This document shows, one piece after another, positions 1-10,608 of a DNA stretch of 64,000 nt; within the stretch, counting starts at the first letter, position 1; the number at the start of each line of letters is the position of its first letter. This DNA is from Haliclona indistincta (lineage: Eukaryota; Porifera; Demospongiae; Haplosclerida; Chalinidae). The notes below the pieces were generated by a model. The model was not told the origin of the DNA. It ran no database searches and saw nothing but the letters and a program-made list of their open reading frames with translations. The position numbers and the translations under genes were made by a program. The stretch is from assembly GCA_964017065.1 (NCBI GenBank), contig OZ024783.1, positions 18,761,752-18,825,751 of the forward strand. Reading direction: 5' to 3'.

Positions 1-83
1 CCAATTTAATTCTACTCTCTCAAATCCGCTAACTGAAGGAGCAGAACAATATTACCGAGGGAATGAGTACATGAGATACTTAC

Positions 84-2211
84 TGCTGACACCAATCTTA
101 AGTCTTGGTACACCAGTATAATCACGCATTGTGATAATGAATGTTCCAGTATCAGTATAGTCCAGACCACCAGATGACACTAGTACACCAGTTGTTGTGA
201 TGTTTAGCTGTGGAGACAGCATAGGGTTGACTATCACTCCAGAAGGTACTGGCGGCAATATAGTACTTCTCCCCGCATTCTCCCATTGAAATGTGGCTAT
301 GATAGTGTTGCGAGCTACAAATCAGAATTAAATAATAAACTTATTGTAATCAAATGTAAAACATTTTGTTGCATGTTGCAATAATTATATGCACCTTCTC
401 ATGTTTAATTTTGATTACCAAAAATTCTGACAGTGACAAGCTAAAGCTAATAGCTGGTAGTAAAGCTAATAGCTGTGAGCTATGTGGCATAGCTACAATT
501 CAGCAAAACCTTCTATAAGGATGGTTTTGCAGTGCACACGGCAGACACTAGTTATATATGGTTAAACTTAAAACCAAGTTGGACGCTCCTTCCTCTTGCA
601 CACTCCTTGCCCTTGCACACTCCTTCCCATTGCACATGCACTCCTTCCCATTGCACATGCACTCCTTCCCATTGCACGCTCCCTCCCATTACACACTCCT
701 TCCCCTTGCACACTCCTTCCTCTTGCACACTCCCTCCCCTTGCACACTCCCTCCCCTTGCACACTCCTTCCCCTTGAACACTCCTTCCCTTGTACACTCC
801 TTCCCATTGCACACTCCTTCCATTCCACACTCCCTCCCCTTGCACACTCCTGCCTGCACAGTATACTTACGACTAATAATATAGTTCCTAAAACCAGATA
901 CGATGGCTCCATTAACAGTCAGTTCCACCTGATATATCCCTCCTTCTGGATAGTCTATATTTGCTATCGTCAATTCGAACGAGCTTGGATCCACCGAGTA
1001 CTTTGTGCCTGGTGCTGTCAGATCAATCGGCTTTCCATTGAACCACCATGTAGCGGTAAATGGCTCAGAGGGAGGATTGTTGATTGGACGTTCGGCTGGG
1101 TTCCCGATACTGGGATCATCAATAGCATTAATGTTAAGATCATCAGGTTGCGGCAATGTAACACCCTGATCAGGAGCTATGATAATAATTATCACGATAA
1201 TTATTATTATGATCAATAAGTGTATTATATTAACTCACGAGTTGGCAGTATCATGACTCTTCTGGTCACTCTGCCAGAGTTTACAGGGTTAATAACAACA
1301 CATGTAAATGATGAGCCAATATAAGTGTTGTAGAGTGGACTAGACGTGTTGAGGTAGTAGTTAGTGTAACCATAAGGTTCAGTGCCTGGTAGACCCTCCC
1401 CGTCGATGATGAAACCTTGAAACAGAAACTCAAAAGTAGAATCATTGAAGCGCCACCTATAATCACAACATTGGTCATTGTATACACTAATGATAACAGG
1501 AGCTCACCCAACACCAAATGTTTGGTTTCTAACTCCTTTTGTGCATGGCAGCACAAGCTCCTGACCCTCAATAGCAAAAATGGACTCAGGAGGCGAAGAG
1601 GTGAAGAATGGAGCATCAGCTGGTATAGGTCCATCTATATAGAACACATGATCAGCTGTGATCAGTGTAATAGTCATGGTGATTGGTGTGATAGTGACGG
1701 TGGTCGATGTGATAGTGATAGTGATCAGTGTGATGGTGATCGATGTGATGGTGATTAGTGTGATGGTGATCAATGTGATGGTGATCAGTACCTAGCAGTG
1801 TTAGTGTAGCCCAGTTGCTTCTCACTGCTTGGCTAGAATCCTCGGGATGTGTAGCCACACACCTCACCATCATGCCGTCATCTAAAGTTCTGTTAGCAAA
1901 GTGTAGCTGGAAGTATCCAGTGTGATCGTGTTGAAAGACGACTCGTTGGAAGGTGATAATGTCAGCTCCAAGACGGAACCTCTGTCCAGAGTCTATTCCA
2001 CTAGCAGCTATATCGGCACGTTGAGTATTGAGGTCAGGCAGAGGAACGCTAACAATATCTTCACCAACTCGCTTTACCTCCCAGGTAATGACAGGTCTGA
2101 CTCCATAATATACTGCACTGAATATGCACTGGAATGGTGCTTCAGGATACCGGTTGGTTGTAGCCTCGTGTGTGGTGAAGTCTACAGGTTGAACATTAAA
2201 GCGACGCTGAG
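84..2211 (-). CDS. Ig-domain protein, exons 3-7 (3' end runs out of the window)
   Basis: Five minus-strand exons read as one frame: 2211-1792, 1655-1508, 1456-1239, 1176-871 and 314-84, all with AG acceptors and GT donors. Junction phases agree (1, 2, 1, 1, 1), so the splice model is internally consistent. The product is extracellular-type: Ig-like strand signatures recur, such as a Cys in VLPCTKG followed by the Trp of GWRFND across the exon 4/5 junction, TATWWFNGKP in exon 6 and DTGTF in exon 7. No membrane segment or stop is reached before base 1, so the C-terminus is missing. The phase-1 exon borders are typical of shuffled extracellular Ig modules. It most likely continues the gene starting at 10075, because the phase of exon 2 there matches exon 3 here. 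Ligand unknown. It could instead contain fibronectin-like modules; Ig is favoured by the Cys and Trp spacing. Confidence 0.75.
590..857. repeat. degenerate ~15-bp minisatellite in Ig-gene intron
   Basis: About 17 copies of a pyrimidine-rich unit resembling CTTCCCATTGCACACTC fill the intron between exons 7 and 6. It produces long spurious frames on both strands. Confidence 0.85.
1663..1790. repeat. GGTGATNNNTGTGAT-type short tandem repeat
   Basis: Repeated 15-bp units with GTGAT cores lie between exon 4 and exon 3 of the Ig gene, next to the donor at 1791. Confidence 0.8.
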
Positions 2212-2749
2212 CTGGAGGTAGAGAGCCACATGCCAGCTGGTACATAATGTTTACTATTGAACACTTCCTGATTTTTATGAGTATTGTATATCTTGCATCA
2301 AAGGGTACTCCCACTGTTTAGCAGAATGTCACTACATGGACCGTCACTAATAAGCCTTTCCCATGAAATTAATGGGTGGCGTTAATTGAACGTGACGTCA
2401 CTTCCGGAGTCCCAATACAGCTCCGGGAGAGCATGAAATGTATGGGGTGATTGAGAAAATGGGTGAACTTTGGACTCATCTTACATTAACTATGCTATTA
2501 TTATTCATACAAAAATTGGTCAACTGATAGTGCTAAGTTTTGCTATAATAATAAATAAAAATTGGAGCGATCAAAATAGTAGACTTGGCTGGAGAAGCTA
2601 TGCCAGACAGCTGCATTATCTGCAAGAGGAAGACGTCAACCAAAGAGGCAGTCTCCCTGCACAGGTTCCCGGCAGCGCAAACTAAGAGAAAGCAATGGCT
2701 AACTGCACTAGGTCTGGAAGAGGACTCAGTTAAAGATCACCATCGAGTA

Positions 2750-3766
2750 TACAGTGCTTTTAATCTAGAGGAGCCACTTTTGTGTTTTGTGGTTAACAAG
2801 TATGTTTTGTGTTCAGAAAAAGTAACTATAGTTGCTATTGGACTGAAATTTGCTATGAGTGTTCACACATCATTCTGTTGTGTGTGTAGAAAATCTGGAC
2901 TGATTATGCTAGTTGACAGTAAAGTTGTTGCTGCTTGTGTACCAGGCATTGGTTTGCAATTATGAAAAAATGTGTTAAGGCCAGGAAAATAGTATGGAGC
3001 TGAGTTAAGAAAATTCCCTTTGCAGTCTGCTTGAATGACTATTCAGTTTTAATCTCAGCAAGTTAGAGAGCTTAACTTGCAAGCATAGTGAATTATGAGC
3101 CCTAAATGTACCAGAAATTGGCGATTTTTGGTGATAAAAGTGTTAAGGCTGAAATCTGGACATCTTTGCGAGTTAAGAAAAACCACTTGATCTCTGGATA
3201 GCCAGATACTTGTAGTTTTCACTAGTTTTTAAACTAGCGCGATACGTTCATCCATGCGCAAACGCGGTCAGCGAGAACACCAAGTTTAGCTGTGACTTCA
3301 ATTCTCTGCCGTGTTATAATGATATTCATCCAATATGAGCGTTTATCGATTACGTGTTTCTGCGTGCGCTGCGCCGCTCACTGTCGAGCGGCAAGAATGG
3401 CGCCGATCAAAAGCTGTGTTTTGCGCTTTGCCCGTTCTTAAGCGTGCTTCTACAGCATAGATATTAGCTAAGCTCGAGGAATAATAACCGCCAAGCCTCG
3501 TTGTATCGCTAGACTGTGGCTGCTGTGTCGTGGGTGTGGTTCGTCGTGACGTTGTACAAATTATAGTGATGTCACAAACATGGCGCTATTGTATTAGCTT
3601 CAATGGGAGAGAGAGCTGTAGAGCATCGTGTGTCTTGCATTTTCTCATCCTCATAGTTGCAATCTGCATTAATGCAATAGAAAGGGCTATGTAGAAAGTT
3701 GTGTGGACTAACTACACACACAACTCTGGGAATAAAAAGTGGCTCCTCTAGATTAAAAGCACTGTA
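2750..3766. mobile_element. 1.0 kb TIR element inserted in the THAP exon
   Basis: Perfect 32-bp inverted ends begin TACAGTGCTTTTAATC and end in the complement. Removing exactly 2750-3766 joins codon GTA to TGC and restores the THAP motif HHRVCSLHF in frame, which fixes the borders. No extra target duplication remains; the only candidate is a TA shared with the element end. The interior has no recognisable gene. CAGTGC termini next to TA suggest a Tc1/mariner-type non-autonomous element. Confidence 0.8.
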
Positions 3767-4550
3767 TGCAGTCTGCACTTTAGAGGTGGAGACAGTTCTC
3801 AAACTCCGTCACTGGTTCTTGGAAAGCGCTTCGTTTCCCCGATCAAGAGAAGCATCCCTCATGCTGAAAGAGCCAACAAGAGAGCGACTTACCAACCACC
3901 GTCTACTAGTGCTTCTGCTAGCTCTCAAACCTCTGACAGCCCCCTGAGTTCCCCGCCGATCGCGAGCGATCCTCAGTCTTACAGTTACTCCAGGAGAAGT
4001 GCTGTTCTCAGACTACAGTGTGCACGAGCTACCCGATGTTAGCGAGGGCTACCGTTCGCCTAGTGATCCCTTGCTGGCTCGCATCGAGGCACTGGAAGTT
4101 GAAAACAGAGTGCTACGAGAAATCACTTCCGACATGATCAGCAGGGCACAGCCTCGGCCAGTGTTGACTTACTTTCGTCTTGAGCGCATTGTTCATGACG
4201 ACTCCCTAGTTAGATTTTATACAGGGTTTGGATCATATGAGCTCATCCTAGCTTTCTTTGAGTTTTTAGGGCCTTCTGTCGATCACCTAAATTACTGGGG
4301 TTCCAAGCAAAGAAGTGGAGAGAAGAGGAGAGAAATGAAACTAGACCCTATCAACCAGCTCTTTCTATGTCTTTTAAAACTAAGGCTAAACATCAAGGAA
4401 CGCGACCTGGCCCCAAGCGCGTGTCCAGGAATGAAGAAGATTGTGTCTATTGACACCAATTCGTTGGTGTCAATAACGGCCACCAAAGTGCTATTGACAC
4501 CAACCTAAACCTTCGGTGTCAACTATAAATGCTTATTTGTAGCATTCATT

Positions 4551-4620
4551 GGCCAGCAGCTCAGCGGTATAGTACGGTGGCTAGTAATGCAATCGTTCAG
4601 GGTTCGATTCTCGGTATAAG
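4551..4620 (+). other. tRNA-like segment with A- and B-box matches inside the MITE
   Basis: CAGCTCAGCGGTA resembles a pol III A box, and 40 bases on GGTTCGATTC is a near-consensus B box. The acceptor and anticodon stems do not pair well enough to call a functional tRNA, so this is probably a tRNA-derived or SINE-like piece carried in the element. Confidence 0.5.
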
Positions 4621-4689
4621 CATTTTTTGTTGTTTTTTTTTGCAGAAAACTTCAGTTTTTATTAGCTGCTCTGTTTTTAGCTCGAAGAT

Positions 4690-4838
4690 CCTTAGTGAGG
4701 GCCAGAGACCCTGTTTAGAACGACCCTCCCGACGATCCTTAGGCTTACCAAGGGCCGAAGGCCCGGGTTAGGACAACCCTCCCGACGATCCTTAGGCTTA
4801 CCAAGGGCCGAAGGCCCGGGTTAAGACGACCCTCCCCA
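4690..4838. repeat. ~53-bp tandem repeat, about 2.5 copies
   Basis: Units contain GATCCTTAGGCTTACCAAGG followed by GGCCGAAGGCCCGGGTTA and AACCCTCCCG. They lie inside the 4439-4954 MITE. Confidence 0.8.
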
Positions 4839-6078
4839 CTTTGCACAATTAGGAGAAGGTTTTTTTAGGGTTTTGGGTTTGGGATTTAGGTTGGTGTCAA
4901 TAGCGTTTCGGTGGCCATTGTTGACACCAACGATTGGTGTCAATAGACACAGCCAATGAAGAAAGATAGGTGCGCGCGCAATATCCAATTAATATTCATA
5001 ATATTCGTTAAATTACGTCATTTCGTCACTGTTATCATGGCGCACTGGTTTGTTCCTCGCTGAAAACAGCCTAAACTACCTTAGAATGGGATGTTGGCAG
5101 CTGTTAAGTTCGTCGTAATAACAGTTAATGATAAATTTATAGCCAAAGCAGAGCCACAGTGTACTTTAATGCAATGAATAATTTAAAACTTGAATGCTGA
5201 GGGGGGTGCTAGAGCACCCTAAGCCCTATCGTGGACACGCGCCTGGCGGCGGTTTGGAGTGAGTACATCTACATGCAGTTTCTAGGTATTTTATCACATG
5301 GGTTACCTTCTTGTACAGCCATCTTCGAGAGATAGACTGGATGCCTGATCCTCAACAGGTAAAAAGCACTCTTCCTTGCATTTTCAGAGAGAGGTATCCC
5401 ACAACTTACCTGATTATTGATGGCAGCGAAGTTTTTCTTGAAACATCTAGTGATTTGCAGCTCCAGTCTAGTACTTGATCAAACTACAAGCACCACAATA
5501 CTGCCAAGTTCCTCATAGGATGCACTCCCAATGGCGCCATGTCATTCGTATCGTCCCTTTATGTGGGCTCAATATCAGATGTTGAGCTAAACAAAAAATC
5601 AGGCTTACTCCAAGTACTTGAAGGCAAACACAACATCTCTGTTATGGCTGACCGTGGGTTCACTATACGCGACCACCTTCAAGCAATTGGAGTAGAACTA
5701 AACATACCACCTTTCATGGAAGGACGAAAGCAACTACCAGCCGACGAAGTTTTATCAGGCCGAAAGATTGCTTCTGTCCGTGTACATGTAGAGAGAGTGA
5801 TCGGCAGAGTAAAAAACTTTTCTATACTGAAAGACACTCTACCGATTACATTGTCCCGGATTGCTGACCAGATTGTATGTGTATGTTGCTGGCTTGTCAA
5901 CTTTCAGCCCGTCTTGATACCACCTATACTTGAAGAAAGTGCAGACACCGATGTTGACGAGTACCTGAACACGTTTTACTCCTCGGAATCTGACTACGAC
6001 GCTGACTGTGAATCTATAGTGATGGAGAATATTGACTGAAATGATATTAAGTTGTGTTAACATATGATTTGCATTATG

Positions 6079-8213
6079 TCACACTTGCATTCTAAGATCA
6101 TGCATTTTCATGCCTACTAAGTGAATAGGTGACACAATGGCTGGGCACAAGCAGTTATCATAAAAGTCAACTAGTCTTGGTAGCATGGTACGAGACCAGA
6201 ATTCTAAATCAAATCGGATGCGTTCTATGGAAATGCCACATGTTGTATAGACTATGAAGTCACACCAGCTCCTCTTTGTAATAGCCATTTGACCCTGGAC
6301 TTGGCAGTAGTAGTTGTGATTAGTTTTTAACACCACTTGTTCATTAACTAGAGCACAATAGAAGTTCTTATCACTTGCTGCATCTTCAGGTGTTTGATTA
6401 CGGAATTTGTAGGGGCATTTGATTTCTACTAGGCCATACTGTTCGGTGGCAACTGGATCATGGACATACCCATCTGGAGAGGCACCAAGAAACGGATACT
6501 CACTTGATATGACGAATCCAGCTTTTGTTACAACAACTGCAGCCTTGTTCGTGTACGTATGCTTGTATTTCCACTGGCTCGCGCTGCTTTCCCCAGTCTG
6601 TGGCAGTAGAGCTAAACTGACTAGGATGCAGGAGCTGCTTGACAAGTGCATCAGGTGGTGTAGAAGGAAGCCTGTGCACAACTTTGCCAAAAGAAGATGC
6701 TGTGAGACGATATCTCCTAGCTGAGTACCAAGCAGGTGATTCAGTCTGTTCAGTTGTATCTTGCTCAATCTGATGGATTGCTTCTGCACCAATGCTTAAA
6801 CTGCGTTTGAACTCAGCCACACGGTGCAGCAGTTCTTCTCTAGATGGTATAGAGGGAAGTGTATAGCTCTTCTGTGTTGTCAGCCCATACACGTGTGTCT
6901 GGATCAAAAAGGACTGACACTCCGATATTCTTCCCTTTAGCTGATGACAAGAAGTTTAGCATTCTATCAGAGGCAGTTCCATGGTAAATACTTGGGCGAG
7001 GGTCAAAGTCATAGAGTGGCTTCAGTGTATGCTTCTTTTCTCGTCCGTAAACATGCTTGATAAATGAGACATCAGCAATCTTTGCAGAGCTCTCTTTTCG
7101 CTTGCGTGGGACATTCCATTGACATGGATATGAAGTTACAGGTAGATCCTCTTGGGTTGTTTGAACAGGGTCTCGTGAGGAAACATAGCTACCAGAGCGT
7201 GCAGGAGTCCAGAGACATGGGTACAAGAAGAAGACTTCCTGTAAGGATAAGCATTAAGTGTGTTTACCACAAGCAATACAATGTCAACAATGTAATGAGA
7301 ACTTGTAAACACTATTGTTCAGCTGAATGTGGTTTGTGGTATGAGCAACTAGTAAACAACATACCCTGCAACACATTCACATGTTGCCTTCTTGATGTTT
7401 CCAAGGTCACCATGACCACCTTCTCTTTCCAGTAGCAAGTAGACATGGTATATGCCTACTTTCATAGAAGGGGTCATGTGACATCGTACGTGACAGTATG
7501 TAGGGTTGCGGCAGTTTACTTCAATTTTATCAAGACGACCTGATGCCCAGTGAGCATAACCTCGTTCAAGAGCTCTAAATGCACCATGTTCATCAGCGTC
7601 TGTTGATCTACCACTTCCTCGTGCCAGGTAAGTGCAATAAGCCTGTAAAATTAAAGGTTTAATCGGAAACGATCAAAATGGTAAGATATACAAACCTTGG
7701 GTTACACGGGGGATCTTTGTGCACATCTCTGCTTGATTGGCTGCTGATACTGATTCCCAACCAGACAAAGGGCAATCTGGCAGCGGTAAAGTGGGCACTG
7801 AGCGTCCCAAGTTGATAAGCTTTCTGTGCAAGAATGAGCCATCTACATCAATGACTGGTGCATTTTCTTCTACTGCTTCGTATATTCTACAGTAGTATAC
7901 ATGTAGGTAATTAAATATAAGGGCAAATAAAACAGCATTATTAATACCTTTCTACTAGATGTTTCTTGTTCAGAGTTGTTGGAACACTAATCCCACGACA
8001 AAGAAGCCACCACCGCAACTCAGGTACTGTGTACGATGATAGAAATGACAAGTTCAGGATAGCTCCTGGAATGTCTGCCGCTGTCAGTGCAATCTGATCT
8101 ATTCCCGTGCTAGCAATCTCAGCACCCACAGCCAGTGGAAGCTCAGGTTCTGTAGCTTCGCCTGTAATCATGGCACACTCTGTCTCGGCTGTTTCGCTAC
8201 TAAAACTTGACAA
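6079..8213 (-). pseudogene. YqaJ-type nuclease of the ISL2EU element (SAP, SWIM, YqaJ; frameshifted)
   Basis: Reading down the minus strand: an N-terminal exon near 8213-7950 with a SAP-like segment (YTVPELRWWLLCRGISV); exons around 7880-7400 ending in CECVAG; then KSSSCTHVSGLLHAL from ~7240, giving a C-x-C...C-x-H SWIM zinc finger. A YqaJ exonuclease domain spans ~6730-6130 with the catalytic-type motifs WGKQREP, FLGASPDG and EIKCPY. The frame changes at least three times (about 7180, 6870 and 6570), so no intact protein is encoded. In ISL2EU elements this nuclease accompanies the transposase; its biochemical role is not established. It is convergent with the transposase gene at ~6040-6079. 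Confidence 0.8.
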
Positions 8214-8669
8214 GCGCTGCCATCGCTAGTAGCCATCGCTAAATGATCTGAAGTGTATAATACATCGTGATCAGCTTAGCTATGGATGTGTTTTAACTTA
8301 CAGCAGTGACAGCACAAAGACAGTCGACGAACACGAGTGCAACTTGCACCACCGACGAGAGAAAGAGTGCTTGCAACACTGGTAGCTACAATGCAGCACA
8401 GCGCCGGAAGACAGCAGTGTACGAGTATGAAATTTGCAGTACAGAATAGCTAATCTATCACTAAAAGTAGTAGTGCAGTGTAAACACTACAGTCTTCAAG
8501 ATGTACGAGTACGCAAGGTCCAAAGTTCACCTATTTAGGCTATTTTCTCAATCACTCCCATACATTATACATGTAGCCGCTGGGAGTAGCTAAATGGGAC
8601 TCCGGAAGTGACTTCACGTTTAATTAGTGCTAATTACATTCTTTAGCCCGTTATTGGGAAAGGCTTATT

Positions 8670-9671
8670 GGTGGACTGGACTGGAATGACCGTACAAGCG
8701 CTCGCAACTAATTAATATTCACGGCGATGCGCGTTGCTATGGTCAGTGTGTCTGGTAAACTAAAGCAGCAGACAGAGCAATATTAGCAGTATAGCAAGTA
8801 CGTTTTGATAGCTACTCGTATATCATGAAATTCAACGAGCTTGCTTGCTTGCAAGAAAACGGAGGAACGCGGTCCATGATCGATGTGTTTATGCATAGAA
8901 CCTGGCAGCGAAGACTTCTGTGAGCTCAAGATTTCAGAAATGCACGTTTTAGCAATGCTACAATCTAGTAACAGGAACTTTTTTCTAAATAAACGCCACG
9001 CTGCTAAGAAAAAACTGGAAAATCCATGCTATTCCAATTGCAAAAAACTGATCGCTCTGTTACCAGATGCTCGTCTGCGATCATATACTTGCGATCATGC
9101 TTGTCTGCTAGCTCGAGTAGATACTGTTAAAGCTAGAAACGAGTCGAATCTGTGATGGTGGACCGTCGTGCTGTTTTTCTACGCGTCATTGTGGGTGTAG
9201 AAAGCTTCTACGAGCTGTTGCTTACCTCACGGAGCCTCTAACTGCCAAGTTACATCTAATACGAAACTGTACGTACGCGTACCGTCGGCCATCACAAGTC
9301 TATCTTTAGAAACACGGCCATCATGTGTGGAGTTGCAATTTTTAATCAAGTGCGTGGGAGTGTCCCGCTCCTACTCTCTTACCACGCTCTCTCTTAATTA
9401 TGCGCTCCTGAGTCCACCGATTAGGGACAGCCACTCAGAAATTAAAATCACAATAATCCAACACACTAGCGAGTGAAATATCATGATAACAATCATGTTG
9501 CCTGGATTCACACTAATACACAAAGGAATATACTGCTCATTGATCGGTCAAATTGTAAATAATGCTTGAATGAACACTTGGCATGGGTTGAGCTAGGAAT
9601 TCTAATCAATATCTCGGAACTCATCTTCACTGACACGCTCGGCGCGGCTATTCTAAGGATTCTTGTCTCAC
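8670..9671. other. intron sequence of the Ig gene, no gene seen
   Basis: The sequence between the transposon end and Ig exon 2. One 90-codon plus-strand frame (8883-9155) has no recognisable motif or splice context. Nothing else supportable. Confidence 0.5.
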
Positions 9672-10075
9672 CTAGATACCACACTCTCCCTGCATGGGAG
9701 ACCTGCAGTTTCTTGCGGCCATCTCTGCTAGCCACACAGCGATATGCACCGGCTAGGTTAAACTGGAACGAGCCAATCGTGAGCTGTCCCACAGTGATGC
9801 TATAAGCAGGATCGTTAGCTGGTATTTGCGTGTTGTTGAACAGCCAGTGCACGATTTCTCCAGCACTGACCGAGCAGTTGAGCGATACTGTATCGCCTGA
9901 CTTTGCTTCTTGATTCTCTATAGGATGGGTCACAAATTGAGCCAATTGCGGAGCAGTTTGCGAAACTACAGTAAAAGAACACAATGATTGCAAAAAAACA
10001 CGATCGCCATACTGACTAACATGTGCCTAGCGGTGCGGTCTGCAACAGCATCAGTACTGCGACAGCAGCTATCAT
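9672..10075 (-). CDS. Ig-domain protein, exons 1-2 with signal peptide
   Basis: Exon 1 (10075-10021) starts at an ATG and encodes a short hydrophobic leader, MIAAVAVLMLLQTAPLG, typical of a secretory signal peptide. It ends at a GTTAGT donor in phase 1. Exon 2 (9965-9672, acceptor CTGTAG, donor GTGAGA) encodes a compact Ig domain: Cys in SLNCSV, Trp in IVHWLF and the tyrosine-corner Cys in AGAYRCVAS. Exon 2 ends in phase 1, which joins in frame to the exon starting at 2211 after a ~7.5 kb intron; that intron holds the ISL2EU element. The product is thus inferred to be a secreted or membrane Ig-superfamily protein. I chose this ATG because the leader is hydrophobic and the phase fits; longer minus-strand reading frames here are not leader-like. 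Confidence 0.72.
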
Positions 10076-10608
10076 GCAGCCACTGCCCGATCGCGACCCC
10101 ATCAGGCATACAGCAGCAATCACTAGAGTTGCTAAATTTTCTGCAAAGTCTTGTCGGCGCGCTACTACTTATGTCAAGCAATTTTCTTTGAATGTTGATT
10201 CATTATAAATCTTTATGGGTACCGCCATAGTGTCTATGTCGCATTACATCACCATTACGTATGGTAACATGACGTGGTGTTTAACCCCGCCCCTAAATGT
10301 GACGTTGAAATTTAAGCCCGCCCGGGCCGCGCGAATTTTTTTTGGACGCACTTTGGACTTAGTCTCTCTGGCAATGTGATAAAATTAACCCATCAATACG
10401 TTGCCACGCCTACTCAAGTGTTTATGTTCTCCACGCGCTCTCAACTTTGTCTGCAGCTTGTTCTGCTGGTAAATGAGCTACTCGCGAAAACGATGCGTGA
10501 ATCATTTCTCTTTACCGCTTGCCAGGTACGCATCAACATGAAGAATCAAAACGAAGCCACCGAGTGGTTGGGAAAGATGCAAGAGCATGCGGGCACCGTG
10601 TTCTGACA
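10076..10608. other. upstream region of the Ig gene; relic flank, no supported gene
   Basis: Promoter-side sequence for the minus-strand Ig gene should lie here, but I see no clear TATA or initiator. A short plus-strand frame (10376-10606) ends just before the 10609 element and resembles a fragment of a transposon-associated coding exon; it cannot be assigned. Confidence 0.4.

Larger units (their letters stand above)
4439..4954. mobile_element. 516-bp MITE with ~70-bp inverted ends and 9-bp target duplication
   Basis: Inverted ends share TGTGTCTATTGACACCAA and continue for about 70 bases with few mismatches. The host sequence AATGAAGAA is duplicated on both sides (4430-4438 and 4955-4963). 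The interior contains a tRNA-like promoter segment (4551-4620) and a ~53-bp tandem repeat (4690-4838). Non-autonomous; a 9-bp duplication fits Mutator-like transposases, but the family is not proven. Confidence 0.82.
2600..6039 (+). pseudogene. ISL2EU transposase: THAP zinc finger plus DDE_Tnp_4 (broken)
   Basis: From the ATG at 2600 a THAP domain begins (CIICK, FPAA, KQWLTALG). It is interrupted after HHRV by the 2750-3766 element and resumes at 3767 with CSLHF, completing the C2CH zinc-binding set. A coiled region and the conserved pre-catalytic helices follow to ~4415 (LKLRLNIKERDLA). The DDE core lies at ~5285-6039: first Asp in IIDGSEVF, second in MADRGF, Glu in VHVERVIGRVK. A TGA at 5476-5478 replaces the Trp expected in QSSTWSNY, so the gene is dead as it stands. 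An intron probably lies between ~4420 and ~5279 (acceptor CATGCAG), and a second TIR element landed there. The role in an active copy would be cut-and-paste transposition in the nucleus. Confidence 0.82.
2349..8669. mobile_element. ISL2EU-type DNA transposon (degraded, nested insertions)
   Basis: The segment is bounded by inverted ends. The left starts AATAAGCCTTTCCCA (2349) and the right mirrors it (ends 8669). Both ends also share CACTTCCGGAGTCCC and, further in, a match around GAACTTTGGAC / GTCCAAAGTTC. Inside are a plus-strand THAP plus DDE transposase and a minus-strand SAP/SWIM/YqaJ nuclease, the two-gene layout known for ISL2EU elements. Both genes are broken. Two other elements are inserted (2750-3766, 4439-4954). 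I could not see a convincing target duplication at the outer ends. It sits in an intron of the Ig gene. Confidence 0.8.

Noticed and set aside
532..912. Long overlapping reading frames on both strands
   Set aside because: They are translations of the 15-bp minisatellite; repeats without stops give frames in all phases.
4551..4620. Functional tRNA gene
   Set aside because: Only the A/B boxes resemble a tRNA; stems do not pair.
5476..5478. Altered genetic code with TGA as Trp
   Set aside because: LATS, NUP43 and MATCAP genes here use TGG for Trp and end in TGA, so the standard code holds.
8883..9155. 90-residue plus-strand frame
   Set aside because: No domain, no splice context, and it lies in an intron of the Ig gene.
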